The notes: a model not told the origin generated them from the sequence alone. 64,000 nt of DNA from Ophiodon elongatus (GCA_016806645.1 JACSYO010000701.1:1-64000); one strand, 5' to 3'. Positions 23,293-34,763 are shown, numbered from the stretch's first letter. A program made the numbers and translations.

Positions 23293-25167
23293 TGCTACTC
23301 GCGGGTCCTCCTCAACACACAACACCGTCTTCACCCGTTATCGTTAACACAAACGTATTTTATTCCACACTTCAACGATTCACAATGCTCTCTCATGCCG
23401 CCCGGCTCCTCGGAGTGCACGCAGGCCAGTGTGCATGAATCAGTCCATCTGCAGGATAAAAGGGAAAGAGAAGTTAAGTGTGTGGACAAGTGGTTCCCCA
23501 CAGTGCCAGTTTTCCCCTTATCAAGCACCAGCTGGCACTGCTCCGTCCACTGGACTGGATCTGAGGCACCCTTTTGGGTCAGGTCGGTCAGGGGGCTGGT
23601 TAGCTTCGCAAAGTTGTGTAGTAACCTGCCAGCCCCAAGAACCGCCTCATTTCTTTTTTGGTCTTGGGCCTTGAGCAGGCTGCAATCTCTGCCATCTTAT
23701 CCACCTGAGGAAGCACCTGCCCACCACCCAAGTGGTACCCCAGAAACCGTACCTCCCTTAGTCCAACCTCGGGTTGGCGGTGAGCTCAGCCTGTCTCAGT
23801 GACTCAAGCACAGCGGCGACTCACTGCATGTGCTCCGCCCAGCTGTTGCTGTGGATGATAACATCATCCAAGTAGGCGGCAGCATACACAGCGTGTGGAC
23901 GCAGTACCTGGTCCATGAGATGTTGTAATGTGGCTGGGGCACCAAACAGCCCAAAAGGAAGTGTAACGAATTGGTACAACCCGTACGGAATGGAGAAAGA
24001 CGTTTTTTTCCTGGACTCTGAAGACAAGGGAATCTGCCAGTTGCCCTTGGTCAGATCCAGTGTCGTGAAAAATCAAGCAGTGCCGAGCCGGTCCAGGAGC
24101 TCGTCGACCCGGGGCATTGGATAGGTATCGAACCATGACACGTCATTCACCTTTCGGTAGTCCACACAGAACCGTATAGACCCATCCTTCTTGACGACAA
24201 GAACAATAGAGCTACACCAGGCACTGTTGGACTCTTCCATTACCCCCATATCCAGCATAGCTTCTAATTCTTTCTGAACTTTCTTTTTTGTTCAGGCAAC
24301 TGATAAGGCCGTGAGCATACGGCCACGCCTGGACAAGTTTCAACATAGTGTTGTATGAGGTTAGTGCATCCTGGCAGGGGGGAGAACACATCAGTAAAAT
24401 GCTGCTGCAACACTCTCTGGGACTGTGTGAAATAGTCTTCATAAAGACTTGGTGGAATTTGGCACCTCAGGCCCGAACTCATCTTTCTCTGTCACGACAG
24501 TCACCAGAGAGACAGGCTCCGCATCTCTCCATGCTTTGAGGAGATTGAGGTGTGTTGGCCCTCCCCTGTCAGAGCGCATCACCTCATAGTCATAGTCCAC
24601 ATTGCCCACTCACTGTGTGACCACAAAGGGCTCTTGCCAATTAGCGAGCAGTTTGGAACTGGAAGAGGGAAGTAATGCAAGTCCTTTATCTCCCGGTGCA
24701 AATTGTTTCAGCCTGGCCCCTCTGTTGTACAGGCGTTGTTGACGTTCCTGAGCCCTGAGCAAATTCTCCCATGAACATTGCCCCAGTGTGTGGAGTTTTG
24801 TGCTCAGGTCCAGGATGTATTGTTGAATTAATTCAATACGTCCAAACAGGAGTTCAAATGGAGAAAATCCTGTGGAGGCCTGAGGCATCTCCCGCACTGC
24901 AAACAGCAGAGGGTCAAGCCACTTATCCCAATTGCTGACATCATTGTGTATGAACTTACGGATCATGTACTTAAAGGTTTTATTCAGAGGCCATCGGTTT
25001 GTGGATGGTACACACTAGTCAGAATTGCCTTGATGCCCAATAATCCGTACAGTTCCCTTAGTGTGCGTGACATGAACGAGGTGCCCTGGTCAGTCAGAAT
25101 CTCTTTCGGGATTGCAACTCTGTAGATGACCTCGCCATTGCGCCCATTTCAGCTTCCCGGTACCCAC
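23293..25167 (-). mobile_element. Gmr1-like Ty3/gypsy element, truncated
   Basis: LTR-retrotransposon sequence on the minus strand, inserted in the 3' part of the plus-strand LINE, whose sequence resumes at about 25168. Integrase (25150-24610) comes first and reverse transcriptase (24480-23821) second, followed by an RNase H/connection-like remnant and a probable 3' LTR remnant with AATAAA (complement at 23359-23364) ending in CA at 23293. This integrase-before-RT order is known for Gmr1-like Ty3/gypsy elements of fish and other deuterostomes (Goodwin and Poulter described the group). The upstream gag, protease and 5' LTR are missing. Both boundaries are approximate. Confidence 0.75.
23821..25150 (-). 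pseudogene. Gypsy pol relic: integrase then RT
   Basis: Broken pol coding sequence. From high to low coordinates: integrase core residues ILTDQGTSF (about 25.09 kb) and YHPQTDGL (about 25.0 kb); integrase C-terminal region (24966-24610) with STGFSPFELLFGR; a short linker; the start of reverse transcriptase with FCVDYRKVN and YPMPRVDELLDRLG (24258-24073); then LPFGLFGAPATLQ and YLDDVIIHS (24027-23821), where YLDD is the polymerase active site. Stops and frameshifts occur between all blocks, and a deletion lies upstream of the DQG motif. It cannot produce a protein. Confidence 0.85.
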
Positions 25168-25300
25168 AATTTGGTGATTTCTTCCCCGGAGTCTTTGTGC
25201 TTTCTCGCCTCACAGGTTTCCATGAATCATGGTTATATCTTGACCCTGTTATTCATGTCATATGCATTGAAGATAAGGATGATCGAGTAGTGGGCAGGTA

Positions 25301-26454
25301 TTATTACTGAGTGGATGATAAGGGGAATGAGATTGAAGCAGGTGTTCCAGTGTGTATGATCAGAGAGTTAAATATTGGCAGGAGAAGCTGAGGGCTAGTG
25401 CTGTGTTGAAAAGGAATGGCAGGGTCGGAATGATAGGATGGGTTACAGGGGCAGGCATGGATAAGTGGTGAGTTTATAAAAATTAAAATGTAGCCATAGA
25501 TAATGGTGAGGAGGTTTTTGTCTAGAAAAATAACAATTTAGGAGACTTCCATCTGACATTCTAGAAGCACCAAAATAAGTGCCTGAAAAACACTATTGCG
25601 TGTTCAACCAATACCACTAATGCAAAATCCAAAACAAAGCACAGTGGTATCACAACTGTCTGCAACTAGGGATTGATATACACAGCTAAATGGCAGGAGC
25701 TAAATAGAGAGACCACGACACAGAGGTCAAAAACACAGCACCAGACTGTGGACATTTGAGTTGCATTGTCAAATCAAACTAATATGAAATGACATCTGAA
25801 CACAATATATAAGTTAACCTGAAAAGTTTGTAAAATTCTTACGATGCCAAAGATAAAGAAGTTTCTCCTAATATGTCTCCTCATATCCTCACTTTAATTT
25901 TGTAAATAGAAGTTCAAGAGAATTTTTCACTTTCCTAACAGGTTCCTTTTCAGGCTACAGTGATGTTTGGCAAGGCCTCCATGCTGGGCCTGGCCTTCTT
26001 CCATTCTTCGGCCTGATGCAGAAGAACCTTGTATGTTATTTATTTTCTTTATTTTTTTGATTGTGGCAGTCAAGGATGACAGGAAACAGTGAAAGAGAAC
26101 GGATGTCTCAAGCCAAGGACATTGCAGTTACTGCATGTTCGCATGTTTCTGCTAAATTGTGAAGTACAATACAATAAAAATAATCATGAACTTGTTCAAT
26201 GGTCCAATATTTAAATATACAGTTTCTGTAGTAATTACAAATGCCATACAGGGTTAATAAATAGGCTTGTCCAGTCAGTAGGTGTATATGTCATATATGC
26301 AAACATCATTACAAACAATAACAGTAACACTGCAAAATGCATCTTCAACACCCTATAAAGGTGCTTCTTCATTACGCTAGTTGTCTAGTTTGGACAGTTG
26401 CACCTTAATTCTGACACCACATCTGCTATGGGAAAAGATATACATTATTATGGC
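25301..26454. other. No gene supported
   Basis: About 1.15 kb of unique-looking DNA. A CTTTCCTAACAG acceptor-like stretch at 25930 precedes about 100 bp of higher GC with a short open frame, but no protein is recognised and no donor site is evident. See the findings. Confidence 0.45.
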
Positions 26455-26660
26455 AGAAGATGGTTCACGCTAGGGATGCCAGAGATGTGAGGATTGATCC
26501 CGGTCTGCCATCCACCAATTTGTAATCATGACATGTGCCTTTTCCCCATTCTGTTCAAGTATTCCCACTGTCCCTTTTCATGGGGTGCCTGAGTGTGGAC
26601 ATGCATGCAGTCTAGTATACCAATAATATCAAACTGGTTCAGATGGCTAGAGAATTCAGA
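26455..26660 (-). pseudogene. HARBI1/PIF-Harbinger transposase relic
   Basis: On the minus strand the residues FDIIGILDCMHVHTQAP and then YLNRMGKRH match the conserved DDE nuclease core of HARBI1-like transposases, where the D of the D-C-x-H block is catalytic. After a frameshift, GRPGSI corresponds to the conserved WPGS block. Only about 60 codons remain and they contain a stop. The element that carried it is no longer delimited. A Harbinger-type miniature element lies only about 1.1 kb away at 27717. Confidence 0.55.
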
Positions 26661-27680
26661 AGAGGCTGCACACAGAGCATACTGTAGATTTTTCAAACTC
26701 CCCTCTGCGGTGACTTAAAACAAAACACATGCATTGAAGAGTTGGGCAATTGCAACCTGTTCGTCTGCAACATACAGTCAGGGCCATAAGTATTTAGACT
26801 GTGACACAATTCTTTCTTATTTTCCTCTTTACACAACTTTACACAGATTTGAAATGACGCAGTCAATATGTGGTTGAAGTGTAGACTATATAACAAAACT
26901 ATTGCATTAACCGTTTAGGAATTACAACCATTTTTACACAGTCCCCCACATTTTCAGAGGCTCAAAAATAATTGGACAATTGTCTTACAAATGGTTTGAT
27001 GGCCAGGTGTGGCCTGTTCCCTCGTTATTTCATGACAAATTAAGCAGATAAAAAGGTCCGGAGATGATTCAAAATGTTGAATTTGCATTTGGTAGCTGGT
27101 CCATGGAACTCTCAGCATGAGGACCAAAGAGGTGTCAATGCAAGTGAAGGAGGCCATTAAAAGGCTGACAAACTACACAAAGCTATCAGGTAGATAGCAG
27201 AAACATTAGGATTGACAAAATCAACAATTTGGTACATTCCTAAAAATAAGGAATGTACTGGCAAGCTCACCAACCAGGCCCGGAAGACCACAGAAGACAT
27301 GTAAAGTAGATGTAATAGAATTCTTTCCTTGGTGAAGAAAGACCCTTCATAACATGAATACTGAGGTCAAGAATACTCTGGAGGAGGGAGGCGTGTCTTT
27401 GTCAAAGTCAAGAGATGCCTTCATGAATCTGAATACAGAAGGTTTACAACAAGGTGCAAACCACTGGAACAATGAAGAACAGGAATGCCAGATCAGACTT
27501 TACGGAGAACATCTGAATTAGCTGATCAGTTTTAGATGACGGTTCTTTGGAAGATGAAACCAAGATGAACTTGTACCAGAATAATGGGAAGAGAATAGTG
27601 TAGAGAAGGAAAGGAACGGCTCCTGATCAGAAGCAAACCACATCATCTGGTTAACATGGTGGAGGCTGTGCTATGGCATG

Positions 27681-27716
27681 GTTAGGGTCTGTTAGGGTCC
27701 TGTTAGGGTCCTGTTA
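27681..27716. repeat. Short GTTAGGGTCCT tandem repeat
   Basis: Three to four units of 10-11 bp (GTTAGGGTC, then CT) inside the Tc1 transposase relic. The last unit was interrupted by the Harbinger-type insertion and resumes at 28211. The units contain the telomere-like hexamer TTAGGG, probably by chance. Confidence 0.85.
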
Positions 27717-28210
27717 AGGTGCGTTCACACCAAAAGCGTTGCAAATGTTTGCGTTGTTAATTTTTGGCTTACCTCCATGGAAATAGTTCCTTTCTGCCAT
27801 CCACCGTGGAAGAAATAACCTGTAGTTCTGCTTTGTACATGTTGTGGAAGTCCCGCAAACATTGGAACATCATATGCCCTCATGTCTCGGTTCATAACAT
27901 TATCCGTAGTCGCACACAGCTTCTCCAGGAGCTGCGTCTGGAGGACTGCCGCTTCCAGACTATCGACTTCTCCTCCATAGTTTCTGATCAGCAACGGCAG
28001 GACGGCGGTGATGACGGGCGGACCTTCTCAACGCTGATTGGCTTTCGCAACTCAGCGTCACGCAAATTTTTTGCGTCAGCCGCAAGTTCGCGTGATTCGC
28101 GCCACCAGGCGAAAATTAACTTTTTCGCAACCATTTCGCGTCTGTGCATTGACTTTGTATGTAATCTGGTCGCGCAAAAAATTCGCAACGCTTTTGGTGT
28201 AAACGCACCT
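27717..28210. mobile_element. Harbinger-type MITE, TTA duplication
   Basis: A 494-bp element with terminal inverted repeats AGGTGCGTTCACACCAAAAG (left) and the matching CTTTTGGTGTAAACGCACCT (right, one mismatch). TTA duplications lie at 27714-27716 and 28211-28213. A 3-bp TTA/TAA duplication is typical of PIF/Harbinger elements. Removing it restores the tandem repeat of the host Tc1 copy. Both ends are rich in CG and GCG motifs, unlike the Tc1 host. The 177-codon frame running across it into Tc1 DNA is accidental. Confidence 0.85.
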
Positions 28211-28800
28211 TTAGGGTCTGGGCTTGTATGGCTGCCAATGGAAATGGGTCAGTGGTGTTCATTGATGATGTCACAGCTGATAGAAGTAGCAGGATGAGTT
28301 TTGAGATGTTTAGGGCTTTACTATCTACTCACATTCAGCCAAATGCTGTGAAACTGATTGTACTGCTTCTCAGTACAGATGGATAATGACCCAAAACATA
28401 CTGTGAAAACAGCCCAAGAGCTTCTCAAGGCAAAGAAATAGAATATTCTTCAATGGCCGAGTCAGTCACCTGATCTCAACCCAAGTGAGCATGCTTTTCA
28501 TTTACTTCAGATAAAAGTGAAGGCAGAAAGACCCACAAACAAACAGCACCTGAAGAAGGCTGCAAAGGCCTGGCAAAGCATCTCAAGGGAGGAAACTCCC
28601 TATTAAAAATTATCATTATATTCACTATTATGTTAGTTTGTCCAATTACTTTTGAACCTCTAAAAATGTGGGTGACTTTTTTGTAATTGCTAAACAGTTA
28701 ATGCGATAGTTTTGTTATATCCATTGAAATAAAGCTGAAAGTATATACTTCATCCACATATTGATTGCTTTATTAAATACATTGCAGACGTGTAAATAGG

Positions 28801-30041
28801 CAAAATTTGAAAATTTGACATGGTCGAAGTCAAAATAAAAAATAACTTGATCTTCAAAGTGTACCTTCTGCTGTGGTGTAGACAATAAAAACAATCACCC
28901 AGAGAGATTGAATAACAACCTGAGTTATTTCAGAAGGATCAATTGACCCTATGCTAAGTCACTCCATCAAACGCAGACCGGCAAATCCTAGCGTGGCTTC
29001 GGCCAGTTCTGCAAGGGTCTCTTCCGTCATGCAATTGTTTGATTTTTTTTCATTTTCATGCAGGTTTTGTGGATTTGGCCTAGGTTGGAAGGAGCTATGC
29101 GTTTCTAAAACGTTATATTTCTGTGTAAAAATACCTATGAACAACATTAGCACATCATTAACTAGAGTTATCACGTCTATGACATGCAAGCTACTGAAGG
29201 TATACTGAATTTATACACATGCTGGTTTTGCCTTTCAATGATTGTAACAGTGAATAAAGACCTACCCAGCTTTACAGGAACAGAGGAGTCCTTAGTTTCA
29301 TTGTCTTTTGTCTCAATCATCTGGTGGGTCACTTTTAGTCTGATCTATAGCCCAAGGTTCTATTTTTATCTTTCTAACCTGTTTTTACTGCTGAGTCAGT
29401 TTGACATCCTGGATGTACCCTACAAACGCACATTGTAGAATCTGCCTAGACTGCTAGTCAATCAAAGAGCCTGAGGCAGAGAGCCTGAGGTAGAGAGCCT
29501 GCTGAGAAATCAACTGGCCTCAGATAATAAAACAATCTATATGAAGTCAATTCACTGACGGTCCTAAATGTCATGCTATTGGTATTCTGACTCCATCAGA
29601 AATTTAGGCACCATCTATATAAAATTGAGAACACTGTAAAGTACAAATGGCTTAATTTAACTAGCAGAGTCGCTAGAGGAATGGCAATATTTGCTAATTG
29701 TTCCACCAATTTTGTCCAGAGTGAAATACTTGATATATTCACATGAATAAATATTAGATCAAGACATTTTTGTTCAAATATATCGACAGTTATTGTGTGA
29801 ATTGCCTTGCATTGTGGTACAGATACAGTACTCATCGTCCCCAGAAGATTAATCCCAATAACTTTGGTTAACCCTTGATTTTTCATCTAGTGCCACTTAC
29901 TGGTCACTGGTTTCAGTTATCCAGTCAAATTTGCCGTCTAAGACATCTATTTTCTCCAACCGTTTGATGGATTAACATGCAATTTCTTATATTTATTCAT
30001 GTTCCCCTCAGGATGATTTCCTAAGGTGATCGTAGCAAATG
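28801..30041. other. No gene seen
   Basis: Unique-looking DNA of about 1.2 kb. A small repeat of GAGCCTGAGGCAGA-like units (about three) lies at 29469-29505. No open frame is supported. Confidence 0.55.
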
Positions 30042-30049
30042 GTTGCATG

Positions 30050-31631
30050 TAGGGCTGCAACTAACGATTATTTTAATAATTGATCTGACCTGAGCTGTCA
30101 GAACAATGAATAATTTATAAAAAATAAAGAAAAATACAAATCAGAAAACTTAACAGGATTTGTTTGAACGTCAGAACTTGTTCTCTACACCAGTGTTTTT
30201 CAACCTTTTTTGAGCTGCAGCACATTTTTTACAATAAAAAAATCCCGTGGCACACCAACAACCAAAAAAGTTACAAAATGCATCTCCTTCACAATGGCTT
30301 TGCAGGCAGGTAGTATTAATGTTTCTGCCACAGTGTGTGGGCTTTTTGATTTGGCTACTGTGGTATTTGTTATAAATATATGTTGGTACATTGATGTTCA
30401 TGTATGTTTAATTGATAGATGTAAGAAACAGTACTGTAGGGACTTAGGACCCAGGGGGGATTCAGGTGAGAAGGACAACCTGGGGCAGAGCCGGTAGCGG
30501 GGAGACAGCATGCGGAACGTGGAATAAAGAGTTACAATTAAGAGCAGTTGTTCTCACGTCTTATGTGTATTTAAAAACACGACAGCCACCAGTTCAGCTA
30601 CTAAATAGCTTTGAGAGCTTTCTCAGACACATTTGTGGATTTCCTCATAAAAGTTACCCGTTTCTCAGTTTGTATGCGCAGGCGAACACAACAGTCCTTG
30701 TTCTTGTTTCTAAGTGACGGTGTTTCGTCTCGAGATGACGTCACAGCTTGCTTGGGACCATGGCGCTGTTTGATAGCTTTTCTCCACACACCAAGCATAA
30801 CGGAATCGGTGCAGTCGGATCCCCGGTGAAAGTGAATCCAAATGAAAGATAACTTTCACCGTACTGCCTCGAGCTCACAGTTTTTTTTTTTTTTTTACCA
30901 CCACTCGTACTGGGCTTTTTATCTGGTTAGACGGTTGCCCAGAGCCCAGTTCAGAGTCTGCATTTTTCTTTTTGCAATACTTTTCCATCGCCGTTCTTCA
31001 CCACAACCTCTCCCGCACATCATTTAATTCTACTATCTTAAATTAACAAGGTAATTATTGCGCTACCTACTGCCACCCACTGGCATGGAAGAGTATTTCG
31101 TTACTAGGCCAGACACTATATTGCAGGCTCAGACGCTCAACAATGGCAAATTATTTGCGGCAACTAAATAATATTTTTTGGACCGATTAAGTGAAATTGG
31201 ACATTTTCCCACGGCACACCTGACGATCTCTCACGGCACACTGGTGTGCCGCGGCACAGTGGTTGAAAATCGCTGCTCTACACTACACTCACAGACGCAC
31301 ACACTCACAAACTCTCACATGATGTATTTAGTGTGAAATGCTCCCACACCTTGGATGACTTAGGTCGTACTGATTTCTCTGCCGCCGTCATGTGTTTCAG
31401 GACAACGTTACGGGTCTCCGATGGTCTTTCCTCTACCTCCGCTCTTCTTTTCTTTTTTTGCTCCGCTCTGCTCCGTGCTCAACTAAATTTTTTTTTTTAT
31501 ACTCAAACATCTCCGCGACTTATTGAGTGGCGTAATAGTCGCGCGACACAACGAATCGATAATGAAATTCGTTGCCAACTCTTTTAATAATCGATTTTTA
31601 TCGATTTTATCGATTCGTTGTTGCAGCCCTA
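30050..31631. mobile_element. Outer hAT element with GTTGCATG duplication
   Basis: Perfect 12-bp terminal inverted repeats, TAGGGCTGCAAC at 30050 and GTTGCAGCCCTA ending at 31631, are flanked by the perfect 8-bp duplication GTTGCATG (30042-30049 and 31632-31639). These are hAT superfamily hallmarks. Without the inner insertion the element is only about 490 bp, so it is a non-autonomous deletion derivative. Its right part has repeated ATCGATT motifs (31575-31615), as in known fish and vertebrate hAT families with this terminus. Confidence 0.92.
30191..31275. mobile_element. Inner hAT element with CTCTACAC duplication
   Basis: A second hAT element of 1085 bp sits inside the first. Its ends are CAGTGTTTTTCAACC (30191) and the complement of CAGCGATTTTCAACC (ending 31275). 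The flanks are a perfect 8-bp duplication, CTCTACAC, at 30183-30190 and 31276-31283. The right end holds the GTGCCGCGGCACA palindrome typical of one vertebrate Charlie-like hAT lineage. No transposase motif remains, so it is non-autonomous. A T-run lies at 30881-30895. Confidence 0.92.
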
Positions 31632-31639
31632 GTTGCATG

Positions 31640-34637
31640 CTAATATGCTAAAATAAAATGATTAACATTGTAAATATAATAAATAAAACAGTCACCAAAT
31701 TCATCAACTGCAGAAAATGCCGCCTCAGCAGCTACACATAGAATCAAACAATCCACAATTAAAAGTTGGTACTTAATGAGTTTATTGAGAAGTCACTGCA
31801 TTTTCTACAACACTGTCCTGCAAATATTTTGGAATGAAAGCCTTGTGTTAACAAATAAAGGGATACTGTCGGCAAAACATTTTTTTTTTTTTATTTTGAA
31901 ACAGAGACAGGAAGACTTCAGTTAACATTAAAGATTAACATTGTCTACAGTTAAACATTGAATATGTCATAATGTTGCTGGTGAGATTTCAATATACTGT
32001 CAAAAGATAATGTTCACTATTTTTGCTGTGAACCGTGCGGGGCACAGGCGAGACCTCAAATCTTCAGCAGAGACGCAGCAGAGCCTCAGCCATTAATGAG
32101 GGCGGTGTGGCTGCCGTATTCTGTTAACTTTGGCGCCTTAAAGCATATAGGATGTGGCGCTAGACAATGCATTTTTATTGTCTATTTATTATTATTCCGG
32201 GCTGAGCAGAAATAATTAAAAACAAATTTATATCTCAAAAAAAATTAAAACCTAACACACACAAAGTTCAGGGTTAAAGATGAGCTATATCAAACCTTCC
32301 ATACAGTATGTCTCTCTTTGATTGTGTCGTCATGTGGCACAGCCCAAATATGCTCTTAATCACTCTCTCACTGGCAGGGATATTCATTTTAATATGATTG
32401 GAAATTTCCTCTAAAAAAACTCCAGGGACTCTTGCAGCCAGACCAGACTGTGAACAAGAGATGAAACTTCAACTAGTTTCAACACTCCAGGCACTTGAAC
32501 ATCAGCAGCGCTGTCATCACTTATAAGGCCAGATATATCTAGCAACACAGCCATTCAAAATCAGGATCAGAAGCAATCAAGTCATCCTCCCTCCCACCCC
32601 ACACCAAACCCTCCCTTCTAAAATTGTATTTCAAGTGAGTTAAATTACTGTCAAAATAAGTGGGAAGCCCTGATGAAATGTTCGGTAAGAACGGGCAGAA
32701 AATGAGAGACATGATTATTTTCAACCTTGCCAGACATTTTGAAAGGCCTCCAAATGAGAAACATAACAGCAGCAAAATAAGCAATGCACTGGATTGACGG
32801 ATATATAAAATGGAAAGCTACTGACACTTGAAACCATAAATAGAAAGAGATCTGCAGCATTTTGACATTTGACATAAACTGATACAGGTACAAACCCATT
32901 TATAAACAAACTACACAATATCACGGTCCAATGTATGAATGTCAGGACAGATTTCTCATTTCTGATATTTCAGACCATTTTGTTCAGTGATCTCAGTCTT
33001 TCTCTTACTTCTCTTGGAAGGTTTCACTGACCTTTGTGTACTGAACCTTTACATGCTTCTCTTTGTGCTCAGTAAATTTTCATGACTCTTGAATGTGTAG
33101 CCAACCTGGCAATTCAAGCAGTTATTGATTCAGAGTGAATAACTATTGCTCATAAAAGCAGATACAGGTTATTTATGGCTCTGCGTTGCCTCAGCTGGAC
33201 AGGATACAGCAGTGTTTAGATCAGCTGTCCTGCTGTGGTACTATGGAGTGCTACATTTCGCACTCTGATTCAGCATTTTTCATGCTGTGCAATTCAAGCT
33301 GCGGTCATACATGAATGTGTTTATTGCTTTTCCTAATAGAGTAGGATTTGCTATACTGCAAATAAGTCCATCTTGTAATTTAGACTGCGATCAAACCTTA
33401 AATCTCTACACATGAAATAATAATCAAAATATTAAAACCAATAAAAACAATGTCTCTTGTGGAGGTTCACCTGATCCTACAAAATGAAAATACTGGCTCT
33501 ACTATAAAAAAGTCAGATCACTCTTCTATATCAAGCACATTAATCAAATGTTGCTTTATTCAATAAGAAAAGCAGAATGTCTCACTCAACTGACTGATGT
33601 TTCCACTTACTCATCCATATTACCACTTTTTTATAGCTTTCATTGCTATGCTGCAGTCAGCTCTTGGTTTGATGTGTAATGTATCATCCTCAGCAAGTTT
33701 GCAAAGTGGTCTGAAAAAGACAACTACCAACAATACAGCAGACTACACAGATTCAACGGGGCATTTTTAGCCATGCTATTGGCGAGGCACTACAGAAGTA
33801 TGTTGGTCGGTCAGTTATTTATTTATTAGTTACAGAGTGTTGTAGGGATGATACATTGCTGTAGGCTTACCCGGATATTAACATAGCACTGGTTTCCTTG
33901 ACAAAAAGTCGTTGGCATCTTTTCATTGGGTTTGGGATTTATTGCAGAAAATAAGCTCCGTGGCAAACAAACATTTAAGATACTTACACATTTTTTCAGA
34001 AAGATAATCTTCAGAAATAAACAACATTTTTATGATTTTTGAACCGCTAATAAAATCTCCAGAAGTAAAAAGCTAACGTTAGCATACATAGGAACTACAC
34101 CATGTCACATCATCACCACAGAGCTAGAGGAGGACTCGTGTTCTAGTGATGACGTTAATTCATCACATTTAGCCACTTGTTAGCAACTGCCCTTTTCACC
34201 ATAAAGCTTCAAGCTTTATGCATGAGTGGGGTTCTGATGGTTTGTAAATCGTAAGACAAAACGCTTAATAAAACTTCAGCTTGTGTTAACCACAGGCCTT
34301 TTTTTCAGGCATCTAACTACAAAAAACATTGCCTTTCAGACGAGGGAACCTTATTTCTTAAGTGATGCTAATTTCCAACACCAGTCCCTTGATGGTCATT
34401 AATAGTGTAAAGGTGCTATTGATAACATTGATAACATTCAGCCGGGAATTATTTCCTCAGGTAAAGTTAAAGAAACATAAACCTGTATTTATTTTTAATG
34501 AAATTACTAAATATTACTTTCATATTAGACTCTATTTAATAGGTAAAGTTCTTAACTTCTCCATTATATTATGAATTGCAACAAATCATTTGCACAATAG
34601 CCGTGTCTGTTATGACAAAAAGTAAATATGAAGAATG
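31640..34637. other. No gene seen; AT-rich
   Basis: About 3 kb without a supported feature. T- and A-runs are frequent (for example 31880-31892). The open frames at 32539-32924 have no recognised domain. Confidence 0.6.
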
Positions 34638-34763
34638 TGTTACGACCCGGCTCAAAGGCTGCAACATGGATGGGAGATCAGATGAGTTAAAAGCAATAAA
34701 TATACATTTATTTAAAGAACAACACAACTAACTTAAACAAACAAACAAACCAAAACAAATTAA

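Larger units (their letters stand above)
20008..25300 (+). mobile_element. Plus-strand LINE split by four insertions
   Basis: An L2-like non-LTR element whose pieces read in order on the plus strand: 20008-20271, 21324-21669, 22232-22588, 22879-23292 and 25168-25300. Repeat X, repeat Y, solo LTR Z1 and a Gmr1-like element lie between them. Reading the pieces past each insertion restores a continuous order of endonuclease, linker and 3' region, which shows that all four inserts came later. The reverse transcriptase is absent: the ORF stops near 23125 and 3' sequence (from TAGGGCTGGCTCAGG) follows directly, so an internal deletion came before or along with decay. The right end is approximate. 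Confidence 0.75.
27117..28610 (+). pseudogene. Tc1 transposase relic
   Basis: The start reads MRTKEVSMQVKEAIKRL, the N-terminal DNA-binding part of Tc1 transposases. The C-terminal catalytic region is at 28380-28600, with DNDPKHT followed by WPSQSPDLNP, both hallmark Tc1 motifs; the D of DNDPKH is the second catalytic aspartate. The middle has lost its frame, contains an expanded 11-bp repeat at 27681, and is split by the Harbinger-type insertion. The last catalytic Glu position reads PSEHAF. Several stops rule out activity. Confidence 0.9.
26775..28800 (+). mobile_element. Tc1/mariner transposon with long inverted repeats
   Basis: The element starts at CAGTCAGGGCCATAAG after a TA dinucleotide (26773-26774), the Tc1 target. 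An inverted repeat of about 200 bp runs from 26775 to 26981. Its partner starts at 28629 (TTGTCCAATTACTTTTGAAC) and is recognisable to about 28800, after which the outermost part is lost. The transposase relic lies between. A 494-bp Harbinger-type element was inserted later at 27717. Long inverted repeats with a complete left end and a broken right end indicate a dead copy. Confidence 0.85.

Noticed and set aside
24610..24966. Separate second gypsy element upstream of the RT
   Set aside because: No LTR or duplication separates it from the RT block, and the order matches a known group with integrase first.
27764..28297. 177-codon open frame
   Set aside because: It crosses the boundary between the Harbinger-type MITE and the Tc1 relic, so it is accidental. 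Its last residues are out-of-context Tc1 sequence.
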